Shown here: piece after piece, positions 32,701-45,779 of the stretch
Position numbering within the stretch: position 1 is the first letter of the stretch
Layout of the letters: each line of letters starts with the position of its first letter
Assembly (NCBI GenBank): GCA_920105625.2
Contig: OV050031.1
Coordinates: forward strand, 48,835,425 to 48,899,424
Source of the DNA: Clusia tigrina
Lineage: Eukaryota; Arthropoda; Insecta; Diptera; Clusiidae
Direction of reading: 5' to 3'
Length of the DNA stretch: 64,000 nucleotides
The notes under the pieces: generated by a model
Database searches by the model: none
What the model saw: only the letters and a program-made list of their open reading frames with translations
What the model was told of the DNA's origin: nothing
Made by a program: the position numbers and the translations under genes

Positions 32701-34788
32701 GCATTCAATTTAGAGGAGTGAATATCGAAGTTGACAACACATGGATCGTACCATATTCGCCAATATTGTCTAAGACATTCAAAATTCATATCAATGTTGA
32801 CTATTGCAGTTCTGTGAAATCGATCAAATGCGTTTGCAAGTGGGTCAATACGTGAACTGCAATTAAGCGCTTTGGAGAATATTTTCTTTTGTAATTCATG
32901 AGCGACGAGTTTTTCTCAACTTGCGCCAGTGATCCGTTTGCGAGATTATTGCTTTATTCGGAAATGCATCGATATTATACATGGAATTCATCGTCGAAGA
33001 AATGGTTACGCAGAAAGCAAGGCCAACCAGTAGATGGACATCCAGGTGTGTTCTCAACTAATGCATTAGGACGAATTTACACAATCCACCCGAAAAACTT
33101 CGGGTTGCTATTGATTAATATTCGCGGTTAAACTTCATTTGAGTCATTGCGTACTGTGAATGGTACGGAGTGTAAAACTTTTCGAGAAGCATGCCAGCAA
33201 TTACAATTACTGGAACATGATAATTACTGGAATCAAACGATGGACGATGCGATAGCTACTTCGCATGCCACTGAAGTTCGCACACTTTTCGCGATGATCA
33301 TTTCGACATGTCATCCTTCAAATCCGCGACAATTATTGGATACGTACAAAAAGTACATTGCCGAAGACATTTTACATCGTATTCGAGTGGCAACATGGAA
33401 TTCAGAATTGCAAATGAACGATGACATCTACAATGTAGCATTGGTGTTGATTGAAGATTTGTGTTTGCTTATGAGTGGCAAACTATTGACTGAAATTGAT
33501 ATTTATAATAGAAGGTGGAAGAACGGCACATTCGGCACTGAAGCTTCCGTTAAACATGCAAATCAATAAAATACCTGTTTGCAACATTTCAAAGCAATCA
33601 GCTATGGCAAAAGTGTTGAAGAATTGTAAACTGATAGTATGGGATGACTGCACAATGGCACAAACGGTCTCTAGAAGCACTTGACAGAACAATGAAAGAT
33701 CTGCGAAATAATAATCGTCGCTTTAGTGGCGCAATGATACTGTTAGCAGGCGATTTTTGACAAACACTTCCTGTTATTCCGAAATCAACAGCGGCGGATG
33801 AATTGAACGCATGTCTCAAGTCATCGTATTTGTGGCGGTACGTGAAAACTATACGATTGACTATGAATATGCGAGTGTTCCTGCAACAGCAACCGCAGAA
33901 GTTTTCTCTAAAGAACTGCTAAGAATTGGAAATGGGCAAATTCCGGTTGATACTTCCAGTGGTTTGATATCAATTCCACCTGCCATTTGTCAATTCACTT
34001 CAACGAAAGCTGAACTCATCACGAATGTTTATCCGAACATTGGCCAAAATTATCGTAACGACGATTGGTTGAGTGCACGCGCAATTTTAGCTGCCAAAAA
34101 TACCAATGCTAATGACTTAAACTGGACGATTCAAAGTCAAATTCCGGGAGATTTGCGCTCATACAAATCGATCGATTGTGTTGAAAATGAAGACGAAGCC
34201 GTGAATTATACAGTGAATTTCTAAATTCTTTGGATTTGCCTGCCATGCCGCCGCATCATTTGCGTCTTAAAATTGGATCTGTCATTATTATGCTTCGCAA
34301 TCTTCATGCGCGGAAACTGTGTAATGGAACCCGACTGATTGTGACGCAGCTATCGAATAATGTGATAGTTGCAAAAATTTTGAAAGGGACTTACAAGGGG
34401 GCAGAATGCTTGATTCCACGAATTCCTTTGAGTTCCAACGATTTACCATTTCAGTTCAAACGTATTCAGTTTCCAGTGAGACTTGCATTTGCGATGACAA
34501 TCAACAGGTCACAAGGACAGTCGCTGGAAGTGTTTGTCATAAATCTGGAAATGCCATGTTTTTCACACGGCCAGGTATACGCGGCGTGTTCACGAGTTGG
34601 AAAACCATCTTCTCTGTACATTTACGTACCGAAACAGAAAAAAAAAATTTTGTTCATCAAGCTGCGTTACATTGTAAAAAATGTAGAACAATCGCAAATA
34701 AATTATTTTCAACACAATAAAAATTCAACTTTCTTTTCTTTTCGAAACACATATTTTCACGCAGGGCAACGCCTGCGGGGTCAGCTAG
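29747..34788 (+). mobile_element. Helitron copy 2
   Basis: TC at 29747, CTAG at 34785-34788 with the same hairpin, between A and T. It corresponds base for base to copy 1 with scattered substitutions and small indels, for example three extra bases near 31868. Confidence 0.9.
30621..34679 (+). pseudogene. Helitron Rep/PIF1-like helicase, copy 2
   Basis: Same domain order and same inactivating lesions as copy 1: in-frame TAG after TGRRTE, HUH site RGLPHAHNLLW (near 32410), SIKCVCKWVN in place of the two-tyrosine motif (near 32820), missing P-loop, Walker B LIVWDDCTMA (near 33640), MTINRSQGQSLEV (near 34495). The shared lesions show it was dead before the duplication. Confidence 0.87.
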
Positions 34789-34902
34789 TATGATACAAAA
34801 AAAATTTTCAATGAGCATATTTTGTATTTTTATATTGTACATACGAGGGCGGCTTGATATTGAAGCTACCTAAGTAAGACATTTTTTTTTTTCAAAAACC
34901 AT

Positions 34903-36182
34903 TTATTTCTCAACATAGTCTCCTTTTACTTCGACGCACTTAGTAAGACGATATTCCAACTTTTTTATACCAACTGTATAATACGATTTCGGGAACCCCT
35001 CAAAATACGCGTTAGTTTCGGTAATCACTTCTTCGTTTGAGATGAATCTTTTTCCTGCGAGCCATTTTTTCAAGTTTGGAAACAGGAAAAAGTCACTAGG
35101 AGCTAAATCTGGACTATGAGGTGGATGAATAACCAATTCGGAGTGTATTTCACGTAATTTTAGCATCGTATCTAATGCTGTCTGAACCGGTGCGTTAGGT
35201 TGAATCTTCTTTAAATGTGGTTGTTTTTCCTTGATTGCATCAATCAATTGATCCAATAATGCACGATAATACTTTCCTGTGATTGTGGATCCTCTTTCAA
35301 GATAATCGATGAGCAATATTCCGTGTGCATCCCAAAATACAGTGGCCATAACCTTGCCAGCCGATTTCACTGCCTTCGCCTTCTTCGGAGCACTTCTACC
35401 AGCTTCCACCCATTTTTTCGATTGATTTTTGGTTTCAGGTGTGTAGTGGTGGACCCACGTTTCATCAACAGTTCTTAATCGACGCCAAACATCAACAGGA
35501 TTACGCTTTATCATGTCCAAACACCGCAGTGAAGTGGTCTGTCGAACTCGTTTTTGTTCGACACTGAGCAAACGCGGCACCCATCTTGCCGATAGCTTTT
35601 TCATATGCAAATGTTCATGCAAATGTTGAACACACGTTCATATGATATGTTTACCATTTCAACAATCTCACGCAACTTGACTCAGCGATCATTCATAACG
35701 ATATCGAGGATTTTCTTGATATTTTCTTCAGTAACCACCTCTTTTGGCCTTCCTGTTGATGGTATTGTCGTAGTGCTTGTTCAGCCACGTTTAAATTCAG
35801 CAATCCAATATTTTACCATGTAACACTAGTTTACACCGAAAATGTACATTTGATGAGAGGTGACTTTTCTTATGTATTTTCATCTGCTGAATTCGAAAAT
35901 CAAGGTTAAATTTTTTTTCATGGAATAGTTTTTGAGATATTGTAATTTTTGTATTTTTTCGAAAAAAAATTTAACCTTGATTTTCGAATTCAGCAGATGA
36001 AAATGCATAAGAAAAGTCACCTCTCATCAAATGTACATGAACAAAATTTTATTTTGTAAACTAGTGTAATCTGACAGAGCAGACTCACCGTAATGTTTAT
36101 CGAGCTTATCTCTTGTCTCTTTCGCCGTTTTCCCTTTCAAATAATAGTGTTTAATCACTGCACGAAATTCGCTTTTTTCCAT
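34903..36182 (-). pseudogene. Mariner transposase, MLE-2 copy 2
   Basis: The ATG at 36182 opens MEKSEFRAVIKHYYLKGKT, first helix-turn-helix. Coding is interrupted by the inverted repeat, then resumes near 35820 (MVKYWIAEFKRG) with stops, and ends with the 239-aa catalytic frame at 34903-35622. The second catalytic Asp is Pro (QPNAPVQTA), as in copy 1. Inactive. Confidence 0.87.
35842..36038. repeat. Large inverted repeat, 78-bp arms
   Basis: Arms 35842-35919 and 35961-36038 with a 41-bp loop; I see one mismatch (TATGT versus TATGC). Weaker pairing continues outward through ACTAGTTTACA on both sides. It lies inside the MLE-2 transposase gene. Confidence 0.93.
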
Positions 36183-36444
36183 TTTCCAAGAAACACAAAA
36201 GTTGCTTACTTCAAACGACTATAACAAATAAACTAATCGATGAATTTGGGTGAAATTTTCACAGCTGACGTTTGACAGATCCCAATTTCTAAAAAAAAAA
36301 GTTTGTGTGTTTGTGCTGCCATCTAGCGCTAGGTAACTTCAAAATCAATCCGCCCTCGTAATATTAAGTCGTGATAATAAGCTTTTAGACCAAGTAGTTC
36401 ATACATTTTTTAATTGGAGTTTCTTTTCACTGGTTATTTATATA

Positions 36445-37367
36445 CAGGGTGGAACAAATGAGACCTAGTGATGTTAAACACGTGTAACTCTTGTAATAAC
36501 GGGTTTTTTTAAATGATTTATTTTAATATGTTAAATACATTTTATGGAAATTTAACGTGACTATGTGTGAAATATGACATCAGACAAATGACCACCATTT
36601 TGCTCGATACAGTCATTGGCTCTTTTTAGCGCATTTTGCATTACACGGCGTAATGTTTCTGGTTGCAGGCGCCGTATTTCGTCTCGAATATTCTGCTTGA
36701 GCTGTCCAAGTGTCTGTGGTTTGTTAACATACACTTTGTCTTTTAAATACCCCCTTTAAAAAAATCGGGCGCAGTTAAATCTGGTGAACGAGGAGGCCAA
36801 GAGAAATCTTAATTTCTTGAAATTATGCGTTCACCAAAAATTTCACGCAGCATATCAATAGTTTGCCTAGCAGTGTGCGCAGTGGCTTTATCTTGTTGAA
36901 ACCACAAATTAGGATATTGTTCCACCATTGGCCGCAAAAAGTTGTCGATCATTGTTCTGTAAGAAGCCCCGGAGACCTTTTCTGGCGTTTCATTCTCATT
37001 CTCAAAGAAATATGGGCCGATGATTTTTGTGGCCATAACACCGCACCAAACAGTGCATCTGATTGGGTGTGACTGATGCTGATGTATTGCCCTTGGATTT
37101 TCGGAGCCCCACAACCTACAGTTTTGTTTATTCACATAACCACTTAAATGGAAAAAAAAACGGCGATAATTTCCCTGCGTCAGAACAATTGATCGTTGAG
37201 AAGAATAATAAAATTCGATAATTTTAATGCGTTGTTGTGGACTGTACGTATTCATTTTAAATTTTCAAGAGTTCAGTTATAATCTGCAAAAAGAAAAAAT
37301 AAATTATGTTAAAAAATAAAAAAGTTATTTGTGTTTCACATCAGCTGGTCTTATTTGGGCCACCCTG
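36445..37367 (-). mobile_element. Tc1/mariner-superfamily (IS630-like) element, deleted
   Basis: 923 bp with inverted ends CAGGGTGGAACAAAT and its partner ending CACCCTG, each flanked by TA. The empty target (TTATTTATATAGTTACG) is present near 57656. Carries a deleted DDE_3-type transposase. Confidence 0.88.
36600..37255 (-). pseudogene. IS630/Tc1-like transposase, deleted
   Basis: ATG at 37255 (MNTYSPQQRIKIIEFYY), then after 35 residues a jump that deletes most of the DNA-binding region. Then come HPIRCTVWCGVMATKIIGPYFF and LWFQQDKATAHTARQT (second catalytic Asp in QQD). The frame breaks at 36809; a RSPDL-like third-motif region is readable at 36760-36790 and a C-terminal EQNGGHLSDVI-like tail near 36580-36610. 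The first catalytic region is lost. Confidence 0.82.
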
Positions 37368-37738
37368 TAGTTACGAATTTCATTCAGTTCGTTCGGATTT
37401 TGCTAGTATGATTGCTTCTGCTATGTCTGAAAGGCAATTTATTTAAAGGTCTATATTGGAATTTATTTGATACATATATTAGATGTCTGAAAATATTTCA
37501 TTTTATTTTTAATTATTATTATTATTATTATTATAAATATTTTTTGTTTTTTTTTTTAAATTGTGCATATTTCTTTCATTAGTGTCTAAGTTCTCTATTT
37601 GATTATTTATGTAATGTGCGTTATGCCTCTTTGTTTGTCGTTATGAATTCTATCGTGGTCTCTAGTCTTAGTCACTAATTACCCCTGAATTTTCTCTTCA
37701 AGATCTCCTAAAAGTATTTTATTTTTAATTATATATTT

Positions 37739-40700
37739 TTAAATTTTATTTGATTCATATTTCTTCCTTTTCATTATTCTAATTTTATTTAATTTCTTAT
37801 CATTAGTTATTTGTATTGTTATTTTGTTATTGTCTTTAACTATATGTCTTGAGAATCGTGGAGTAATTTTGTTCCTTCTACATTCTTTTCTAAATATTAC
37901 CTCATTATTTTCTTTATTCTCAGGCTCCAACCGTGTTTTGTTTAACTTATCTATTCTTAGGCAAGTAAGATTTCCGACCTTTTCTTTTATTGTGGGATAC
38001 AGTTTCATTTGAAATTCATTTAGTTGCTTTAAATAGTCATGTTCATTGTGAAATATTACTGTGTTATTAAATTTGTATGTTTTCCCGAAAAACAATTCAT
38101 AAGGTGTAAGTTTGGTGGTTGAATGTATGGAGATATTGTATGTGATTAGTGTTTCGAGAAATATTTCTTCATGATCTAATTCAAGATTATTTTCTTTTCT
38201 TGTAGTTAAAATTATTCTATATATTTCTGTTAGCGTGGAATTTAAGCGTTCCACCGGTGCGTTTGCTGAAATTATGTGTAGTGTAAATCTATATGAAATT
38301 GAGTACAAAAATCTTTGAAAACATTAGCCTTGGCCACATACTACATTTTTCGGAATACCGTATAGGCTTATAAAATTCTTTAAAGATTTCAGAACTACGA
38401 CACTGTTTCTTGAGGGAAGGGTGTAACCGCAAGCGAATTTTGAACATTTGTCATTAACCGTCAGGTGGTGATTGTTTATACTATAGACATCAATGTGGAT
38501 AATATCTAGTGGCTTGAGAGGGGTTTCAGGTTTCTGAAACTTTGATTTTGTTGGGTTCCTATCATATTTCAATGTTTGGCACTTTTCACATTTGTTGATA
38601 GTTTGAGCAATTTTATTTTTCATAAATAATATTCCCTTTTGATTTGAAGGTATGTTTTTGTAATGCCTCTATGGTTGTTTGTCTCATGATTCTTTCTTAT
38701 TAATTCTTCCTGTTCATCGCTTTGTGTGACATCTATTAATTTTTCTGTACAGCGTATTAAGCGTAAGAGTTTGCTATTCGCGAAGTATTTAGAATATACT
38801 GATTGTATGATATCGAAAAGTATTATTATCGGTAAATATTGCTGATAATTTGTTTGAAGCCATATCATTTTTAAATATTTTTGTCAAGATTTCCTCATTA
38901 AATTCTCTTTCCCAGATTGTGCGGCGGTGTTTCTTGTTGAATGGAACCTCAAGGGTCATTTCTGGCGTTTGGGATGATGTTTCCAAAATTACTTGTAAGT
39001 TGAAGTCATTTATTGGTCTTTCTGAAATAGCAATTCCGTTGTCTAGATTTTCGTCAGCCGAGTGTACAGTTGTGCCAGAAGTACCTCGATTAAAAGTTGT
39101 GTCATTTAAATTAACGTCTATAATATTTTATTTCAAATTATTTATTTTGATTCGACTTAATGCATCGGCGTTAGTATTGAGTTCACCTTTCTTAAAAACT
39201 ATTTCATAATAAAACTCTTCTAATTTTAAACGCCATCTTATGAGCTTAGAGTTTGGTTCTTTCAGGTTCATTAGCCAAGTGAGGGGCCTATGGTCTGTTA
39301 TTATTTTGAATTTGCGTGCAAACAAATATGGACGAAATTATTTTGTTGCCCAAATGATGACTAGTATTTCTTTTTCTATGGTTGAATAATATATTTCGGA
39401 CTCAGGCAAGGTGCAACTTGCATAACATACTGGTTTGTCGCCTCCAATGTGGCCTTGAGACAATATTGCACCCAATGCAAAGTAGCTGGCATCTGTAGTT
39501 AGCAAGAAGGGTTTTAAGAAATCGGGGTACTGTAAAATGGGATCATTCGTTAAAATATTTTTGCAGAATTCAAATGTTTTAATGTAGCGATCATCGAGTT
39601 TTATCGATCTTCCTTTTTTCAAGCATTCCGTTAGAGGCTTCGTTAGTTTGACGAAATCTTTAATAAATTTTCGGTAGTACCCTAGCAGTCCTATAAAAGC
39701 TTTTATTTCTTTCTGACTTCAGGGAACAGGAAAATGTTTAATGGCGTGTATTTTTGAAGGGTTAGGTTTAATACCTTCTGTGGAAACAATATGACCCAGA
39801 AAGTTGATTTCTTTTCGTAAGAATTCAGATTTGTCGAGTTGAATCTTGAAGTTGGATGTTCGTACTTTTTCAAAAACTAGTTGGAGACTGTTCATGTGTT
39901 CCTGAAGAGCGGTTGAACAAATAATGATATCGTCAAGATATACTAGACAAATTTTTCCAATGAGTTCTCTTAATACATTATCCATTACTCATTGGAAAGT
40001 CGATGGGGCGTTTTTAAGACCGAATGACATTCTAATATACTCATAATGTCCTCCTTCGACAGTGTATGCTGTTTTTGATGTGTCTTTATGATGCATTTCG
40101 ATTTGATGAAACCCGCTAGCCAAATATAGCGTAGAGAAATACATACACTTTTCTAATTTGTCTAGAATTTCATTAATATTTGGTAATGGGTAACGGTCAG
40201 ATATTGTTTTTTCGTTTAATTTTCTGTAATCTATTACCAGTCGCCATTTTTGTTTACCGCTGGCGTATTGTGGTTTTGGTACTATCCACACTGGAGAACT
40301 CCAAGGAGAGTAATTTTGACGAACTATACCTTGATCTAGCATGTTTGAAATTCATTTTCAAAACTATTGACTTCAATATAATCTGAGGGGTTATATTGAT
40401 TAACTTTTATGGGTTGTTCGGGAAATAGAATTTGTTCTTCATTTGGGTTGTTAATTATTTCCATTAGGCTGAACCAATCTTTTCAGATATATATCTCCGG
40501 TGGCAGTTTAAATATTGATTTTGAATTTAGCTTAAACCGTAGAGGTATAACTGCGTTACTTGTATTAAGAGATTTATTAACCAAATCAATTTTTGCTTAT
40601 AATTGCGTTAAAGAGTCTAGGCCTAGTAGGCCGTCAGATTAGTTATGGAATTTAAAGATATAAAAATCAAGTTGTCCGATTTCGTTAAATTCAATGAATG

Positions 40701-40990
40701 TACGTAGAATAATCTGTTTATTTAGTTCATATGTTTAGTATTGTGACAATTGTTGTAGATTTGCAATTGATTTCGTCAGTAGGGTTAGTAAATTCGGGAC
40801 TTATGAACGCGGATGAAGCTCCTATGTCTACTAAAAACTTCGATGGTCTACCGAACGGAGACGATATATTAATATATATTAATTCTATGCCATGTTTATT
40901 AACATCTAAGTATCCGGTTGGTTGGCTGAGGCATATAGATGAAAATTTTGTGAGTCCTCTATATTGTTTAAATCCTCAATTGCGTCATCT
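37739..40990 (-). pseudogene. Gypsy pol copy 2
   Basis: From the right: protease (DIG at 40820-40828), RT (39989-40342 and 39719-39985; Tyr for Asp at 40124-40126; YLDD intact), RNase H (39338-39622 and 39128-39325, TDHRPLTW and ADALSRI), and integrase. Integrase pieces are a zinc-binding part (38324-38868; INKCEKCQTLKYDR), DIIHIDVYSINNH (first Asp) and YGIPKNVVCGQG, where the second Asp is Gly (38333-38335) next to a frame change. APVERL follows (Glu region) at 37739-38308. At least five frame breaks. Confidence 0.88.
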
Positions 40991-40999
40991 TGATACTGG

Positions 41000-42048
41000 T
41001 GTAGTTGCTGTTGGTATGTATTGTTTGGGGGCAATCTTCTAAAGTTATTAGTGTTGTTAATATTGTTCATTTCTTCAGTTTTGAAGTTTTAAGTCCTGTT
41101 GGATTGAGTACGCATACTCTGGGTATTGTTGAAGTTTCTGTACGATGAAGTTGGATTCCTTAGTTTTGTGTTCCCTGAACTTGCATCCGTGGGTTCAGGT
41201 GGAGGTTGTTTAATTGTTGCCAAACTATTTTTGGGTGAAGTCCTTCCTAAATGGATTTCGATTTTGGGTGAAGCCCTTATTATACGGTTTATTATTGGAA
41301 TTCTGTGGATTTGTATATGTATATGGCGGCCTTGTTAATGACCCCTGATGCTGGTAATTAGTTCTAAACTGATTAGGGTATGTTCTGTTATTAAAATTGT
41401 GTGAGAACTGTTGATTATATGGCTTATAATACATTTTATATCTACTTATATCTACTCCCATGTAATAAATATTCTATTCTTTGATGCAGTAAGATAAAGC
41501 AGTAGCTAATGAATCGGGCATCATTACTCTTATACTTGAAACTAATGGTTCCCTTAAATTACACAAGAATGCGTTGAGACACATCTCTGCATAAAGCTCT
41601 TTTTTGCTGTAATTACTTTTAAATCTTTTTCGTGGATCAGAATATTGCTATAAAGAGTAGATTGTATCTCAATTATTTCACTAAAAAATATTTCGACATT
41701 CTTATTGTTTTGCCGAACGTCATGCAAATCTCTGATAAGAGAAGTTTCAGTCCTCTTATCAGAGTAGTGAAGTATTAGATTATTTTTTATATCGTCCCAG
41801 ACAAGAGGTGTTCCGTACATATTTAAAACTTCATTTGCTTGCCCCTCTATTTTATTTAGAATGGCCGGCAATAAAATCTGTCCATATGACGAATCACCCG
41901 TGCCCCTAATATAAAGGAGAATCTCCTCAATGTTATTGATGAATGCGTGCAGTAGCCTGGGGTTCCCGTCGAATCTTGGCAAGTCTTTTATTGCATCAGG
42001 AATTCTCAACGAATTAAAAATATCTGTTTGGTTATTTTGTGAGTTCAT
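41000..42048 (-). pseudogene. Gypsy gag copy 2
   Basis: ATG at 42048. 41554-42048 holds an intact N-terminal gag half (LPRFDGNPRLLHAFINNIEE; YSDKRTETSLIRDLHDVRQ), a Ty3-type gag capsid pattern. The Asn-rich C-terminal parts (41225-41461 and 41000-41200) are in other frames. Copy 1 has the same gene with a deletion in the middle. Confidence 0.8.
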
Positions 42049-42239
42049 TATTAAGATTGTTCGTCACTATTACCTTTTTTTAAAAAAATTAGATTTATAC
42101 TTTTGAACAAAATTTGGGAAATATATGTTTTGTTAAAAATTCAATTTGCATATGCATATAGATATATACTCGTATATAGTATTTTCTTATATTGCTAATT
42201 TACTAATTGTTGCGCTCATAAATTTGTGGGCTTCCTTTT

Positions 42240-42387
<148 letters not shown>

Positions 42388-43030
42388 ATCCTTATTATTT
42401 TCTATTTATTATTATAAATTTTATTTTTATTTATTTATTTATTATTATTTTTTTTTAATATATTCAGTACTTGACTTACATGCAGAAATGTCCAAATACG
42501 ATGGTTGTCCTTATTGATTCGCCATTTGGTTTTGTTAAGCTGTCTTTTAATATTGTTATGCCTTCAATATAAGTACGTTTGCGTTTCGATATTCAATCGA
42601 AAGCAATTTCCTTCAAGAACTTATGCTTATTGGAGAGCGGTGTGTTACTTTTTTATTTTTATTTTGATTCCGTGGTATCAAGGAGTTGAAACTCGCCGGT
42701 CCTTCAATGTTCTAAGCTTTTGCCGTTTATATTGATATCCATTCAATATTTGAAATTATCTTAATCATATTCCATCAAAAGCAATTTCTACGACTTTTGC
42801 TCTTAGCCCCTTTGTTAAAAAAGTGCAGTTTTCTGTTTTTGTTTTTTTTTCAGTAAATTTTGGTGATATTCCTTCACCATGTATTTAATGTTTTCGCACT
42901 GCACTGTTTATCTATTCTTTATTTATTTATTTATTTATTGTTTATTTTTTTATTTATTTATTTTTTTTAAAGTTATTCAAATTTTTAACACAAGGACACT
43001 ACACTGAAGGATCCGTATACTACTCCGGAC

Positions 43031-43040
43031 CGACTGCGCC
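43031..43040 (-). promoter_or_regulatory. Gypsy primer-binding site, copy 2
   Basis: Same tRNA-Ser-type site as at 27243, next to the LTR. Confidence 0.72.
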
Positions 43041-43505
43041 AGTTATGTATTGGAAATGAGAGCAACACCATTCGACTTCACAATTTGTTTTATAATAATT
43101 TAAATTTTACTTTACATGTATTTATATCTAAAAATATCGCTACTTTTGTACTGAATTTCATGAGAAATGAAGCAAGCATGTTTTTATTGCGAAGTCAAAT
43201 TAATATGAATTTAAAGATTTTCATAAGAAATGAATTCAACTGGATAATTTTCATGGGAATTCAAGTCGACATGAATTTGAAGATTTTCTTTCATAAGAAT
43301 TGAAATATAATATAACTTAAATTGAAATTGAAATATAATATAATATATATGAATTGAAATATAATATAACTCTTAGTAAGAATTAGAATTAGAATGCGTC
43401 TGTTCAATTATTCGAATTTGATGTTGTTGTTTGTTCGATGGCGTGTTGTACTTCCTTAGTATGTTGTACTTATTGTTGTTGGGTTAAGTGGTTGCGTTCG
43501 TAACT
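43041..43505 (-). repeat. Gypsy 5' LTR, copy 2 (465 bp)
   Basis: Equal in length to 27253-27717. The visible differences include two near 43420-43436. Confidence 0.85.
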
Positions 43506-44365
43506 CTCGCGCCAGTTGTTCGACAAACAACGTTTCGATTATTTTTAGCCATCGGAGGGAAAAAAACATGATAGTAAATCATTTGCACGCAAAAACAGTT
43601 TTTTTAAATGGAAATTTAAGCGAAACAATTTACATGAAACAGCCACCGGGGTTTATAAAAGACTCAAAGAAGGGTTGTTTGCTAAAAAGGAGCATATATG
43701 GGTTAAAGCAGGCTGCTAAGTATGGAATGATGCACTGCGGACTCTACTGACACAAACAGGATTTAACCAGAGTGAATCGGAGCGCTGTTTATACTCGAGC
43801 AACCCAAATGGAAGTTGGTGCTTCTTACTAATATATGTTGATGATTTGGTTATAGCATGTGAAAGTGAGGAACATTTAAAAGCTGATGCAAAGATGCTGT
43901 CTTCTAAATATCAAATGCAAAATCTTGGACCTATCAAACATTATTTAGGTTTGTCAATCTCAAAGGATATTCATGGAAACTATGAGCTAAATCAAACAAG
44001 CTATTTCGAGAAAATTGTATTTGACTTTGGGTTACATAATTTAAAACCATCCAGTACCTCCATGGAGCTTAATTGTTGTAAGATAGGAACATCAGAACAA
44101 CTTCTCAACAACACGAACTATCAGAAACTAATGGGACGATTGCTTTATATATCTGTTAATACGCGACCTGATTTATCAGCAAGTGTTGGCATTTTGGTCC
44201 AAAAGCTATCAGGCCCTAAAATTGAGGTTTGGGCACAGCTAAAACGAGTCCTAAAGTACTTAAAGGGCATATCAGGCATGAAATTAAAACTAAGTATCAT
44301 TGGGAAAGAAGGAACTGACTTGGTTGGCTATGCTGATGCAAATGTTGCTGAGGACAGAACTGATT
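43506..44365 (+). pseudogene. Copia RT/RNase H fragment, unit 2
   Basis: Copy of 27718-28577. The 186-aa frame at 43846-44406 translates identically to 28058-28618. Same TGA and same start directly after the LTR. Confidence 0.87.
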
Positions 44366-44448
44366 GCAATAAACTAAATATTGCCAATCTTTGCAATGAA
44401 ATTTGACAGATATTATGCCATCAAAAATTGCCCGTGGAAATGTGGGGT
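44366..44448 (-). mobile_element. Harbinger tip in copia, unit 2
   Basis: Copy of 28578-28660, with CCCGTGGAAATGTGGGG. Confidence 0.8.
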
Positions 44449-45345
44449 TTCGAAGACAATACAAGTTGATTGGAGCTTGTAAGAAATGCCAAATTTTCTT
44501 TTAAAACAAGGCATGTAGACATAAGTACAAATTCATCACAGACATTAATAACGAGTAGAGAAGTCTGAAGTCGTGTTAAGACCCTTACCTTTCCTTGTGC
44601 GTGCGAGTGCAACAATGGGGATGTTTTCTTCATAAATCATCATTAGGAGTATATCTAAGGAAATTTTCGGCAGAGTACCTTGAATTGATTATATTGACCC
44701 CATTTCTTGCTTATAGCTTTGTAGTGTCAAAAAAAATATTAATATAAATATTAGTCCAAAAATAACAGGCCAAATTTTTGTGGTTTTATGTTAGTACCCG
44801 CAACCTTGCTGTGAAATTTCATTGATGTATCTTCTTTAGGAACCTAGTAAAGTTCTATCTTAATTGTGGGCGTGGCAATAGTAATAACCTGCCCATATTT
44901 GGAATTCGAGCTAGTACATACCCAATGTATACAGCTACAAATTTGTATTCATATATCATCACTAGAAGCATAGATACGTTAAATGTTTTTTATTTGGGTC
45001 CCCAACGTTCATTATATGGGAGGGAGGCGTATCCTTTATCTTATAGACCCCAATTATTGTACTTGGCTTTGTACGGGCTGACTTGATTTGATATGCTGAT
45101 GGAAATTTTGCTGAGGACAGAACTGATTGCAGATCTAATAGTGGTAGAGTAAGTCTTTTTCAATGTCGGTACTATCAGTTGGACTTGCTGAAAGCAGGAT
45201 TGTGTTGCACTGTAGTCTACAGAGGCCGAGTTTATTTCATTATGTGAGGTTGGAAAGAAATGAATATGGCTGAGAGGTGCGTTGAACGACATAAATTAAA
45301 AGGTTACTGCACCAACCTTCATTTACGAAGACAATAAAAGTTGCT
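44449..45345 (+). pseudogene. Copia C-terminal fragments and spacer, unit 2
   Basis: Copy of 28661-29570: a copia C-terminal piece (to about 44580), non-coding spacer (to about 45065) and a second RNase H fragment (45070-45345). A 13-bp deletion near 44581 separates it from unit 1. Confidence 0.75.
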
Positions 45346-45779
45346 TGGAGCACACAAAAATCGCATTTAGTTGAATTTTGCCGTAACCCCACAGCTTTTC
45401 ATTGGCGTGATACTCTTTCGAGGTCGATAAATGTTTAATAAGTTATATTTGAAAGTTTGAAAAATATAAGTTTTTGAAATTCAAACCTCTTTTAATAAAA
45501 TTTTTGCAAAATAAATTTTATTTTATAGTTAAAGAATAAAAGTGTAGGTTCTTAAGTGTAGTCTGCACAAGCTTTTTGCACTCTTCAATGTTTGTCTTAA
45601 AATTTGGCGTAAACTTAACCACAATTAAGCCTTTTTTTTGGTGGGCTCTCACAAAAAATAGTTAACCACGGATAGGCTTTAGGTGGGAATATAGCATATG
45701 CAACTGTAACAAAAAAGAGAGCGTGATAATAAAAGCATAGACATTTTATACGTATAAGGTCGGATCAATCAATATTTTC
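45346..45779. other. Unassigned sequence right of the duplication
   Basis: Possibly a few more copia codons (45346-45370). Otherwise AT-rich, with no coding signal or element end that I recognise. Confidence 0.5.

Larger units (their letters stand above)
34844..36358 (-). mobile_element. Mariner MLE-2, full-length copy in unit 2
   Basis: Terminal repeats CGAGGGCGG at 34844 and CCGCCCTCG ending at 36358, each flanked by TA. At 1515 bp it is longer than usual because of an inverted duplication at 35842-36038. It lies 55 bp downstream of the Helitron end. Confidence 0.9.

Noticed and set aside
37370..37738. Possible 3' LTR of gypsy copy 2 (begins AGTTACGAA)
   Set aside because: The first nine bases match the LTR end only in inverted sense and the rest does not match the 465-bp LTR; I could not support it.
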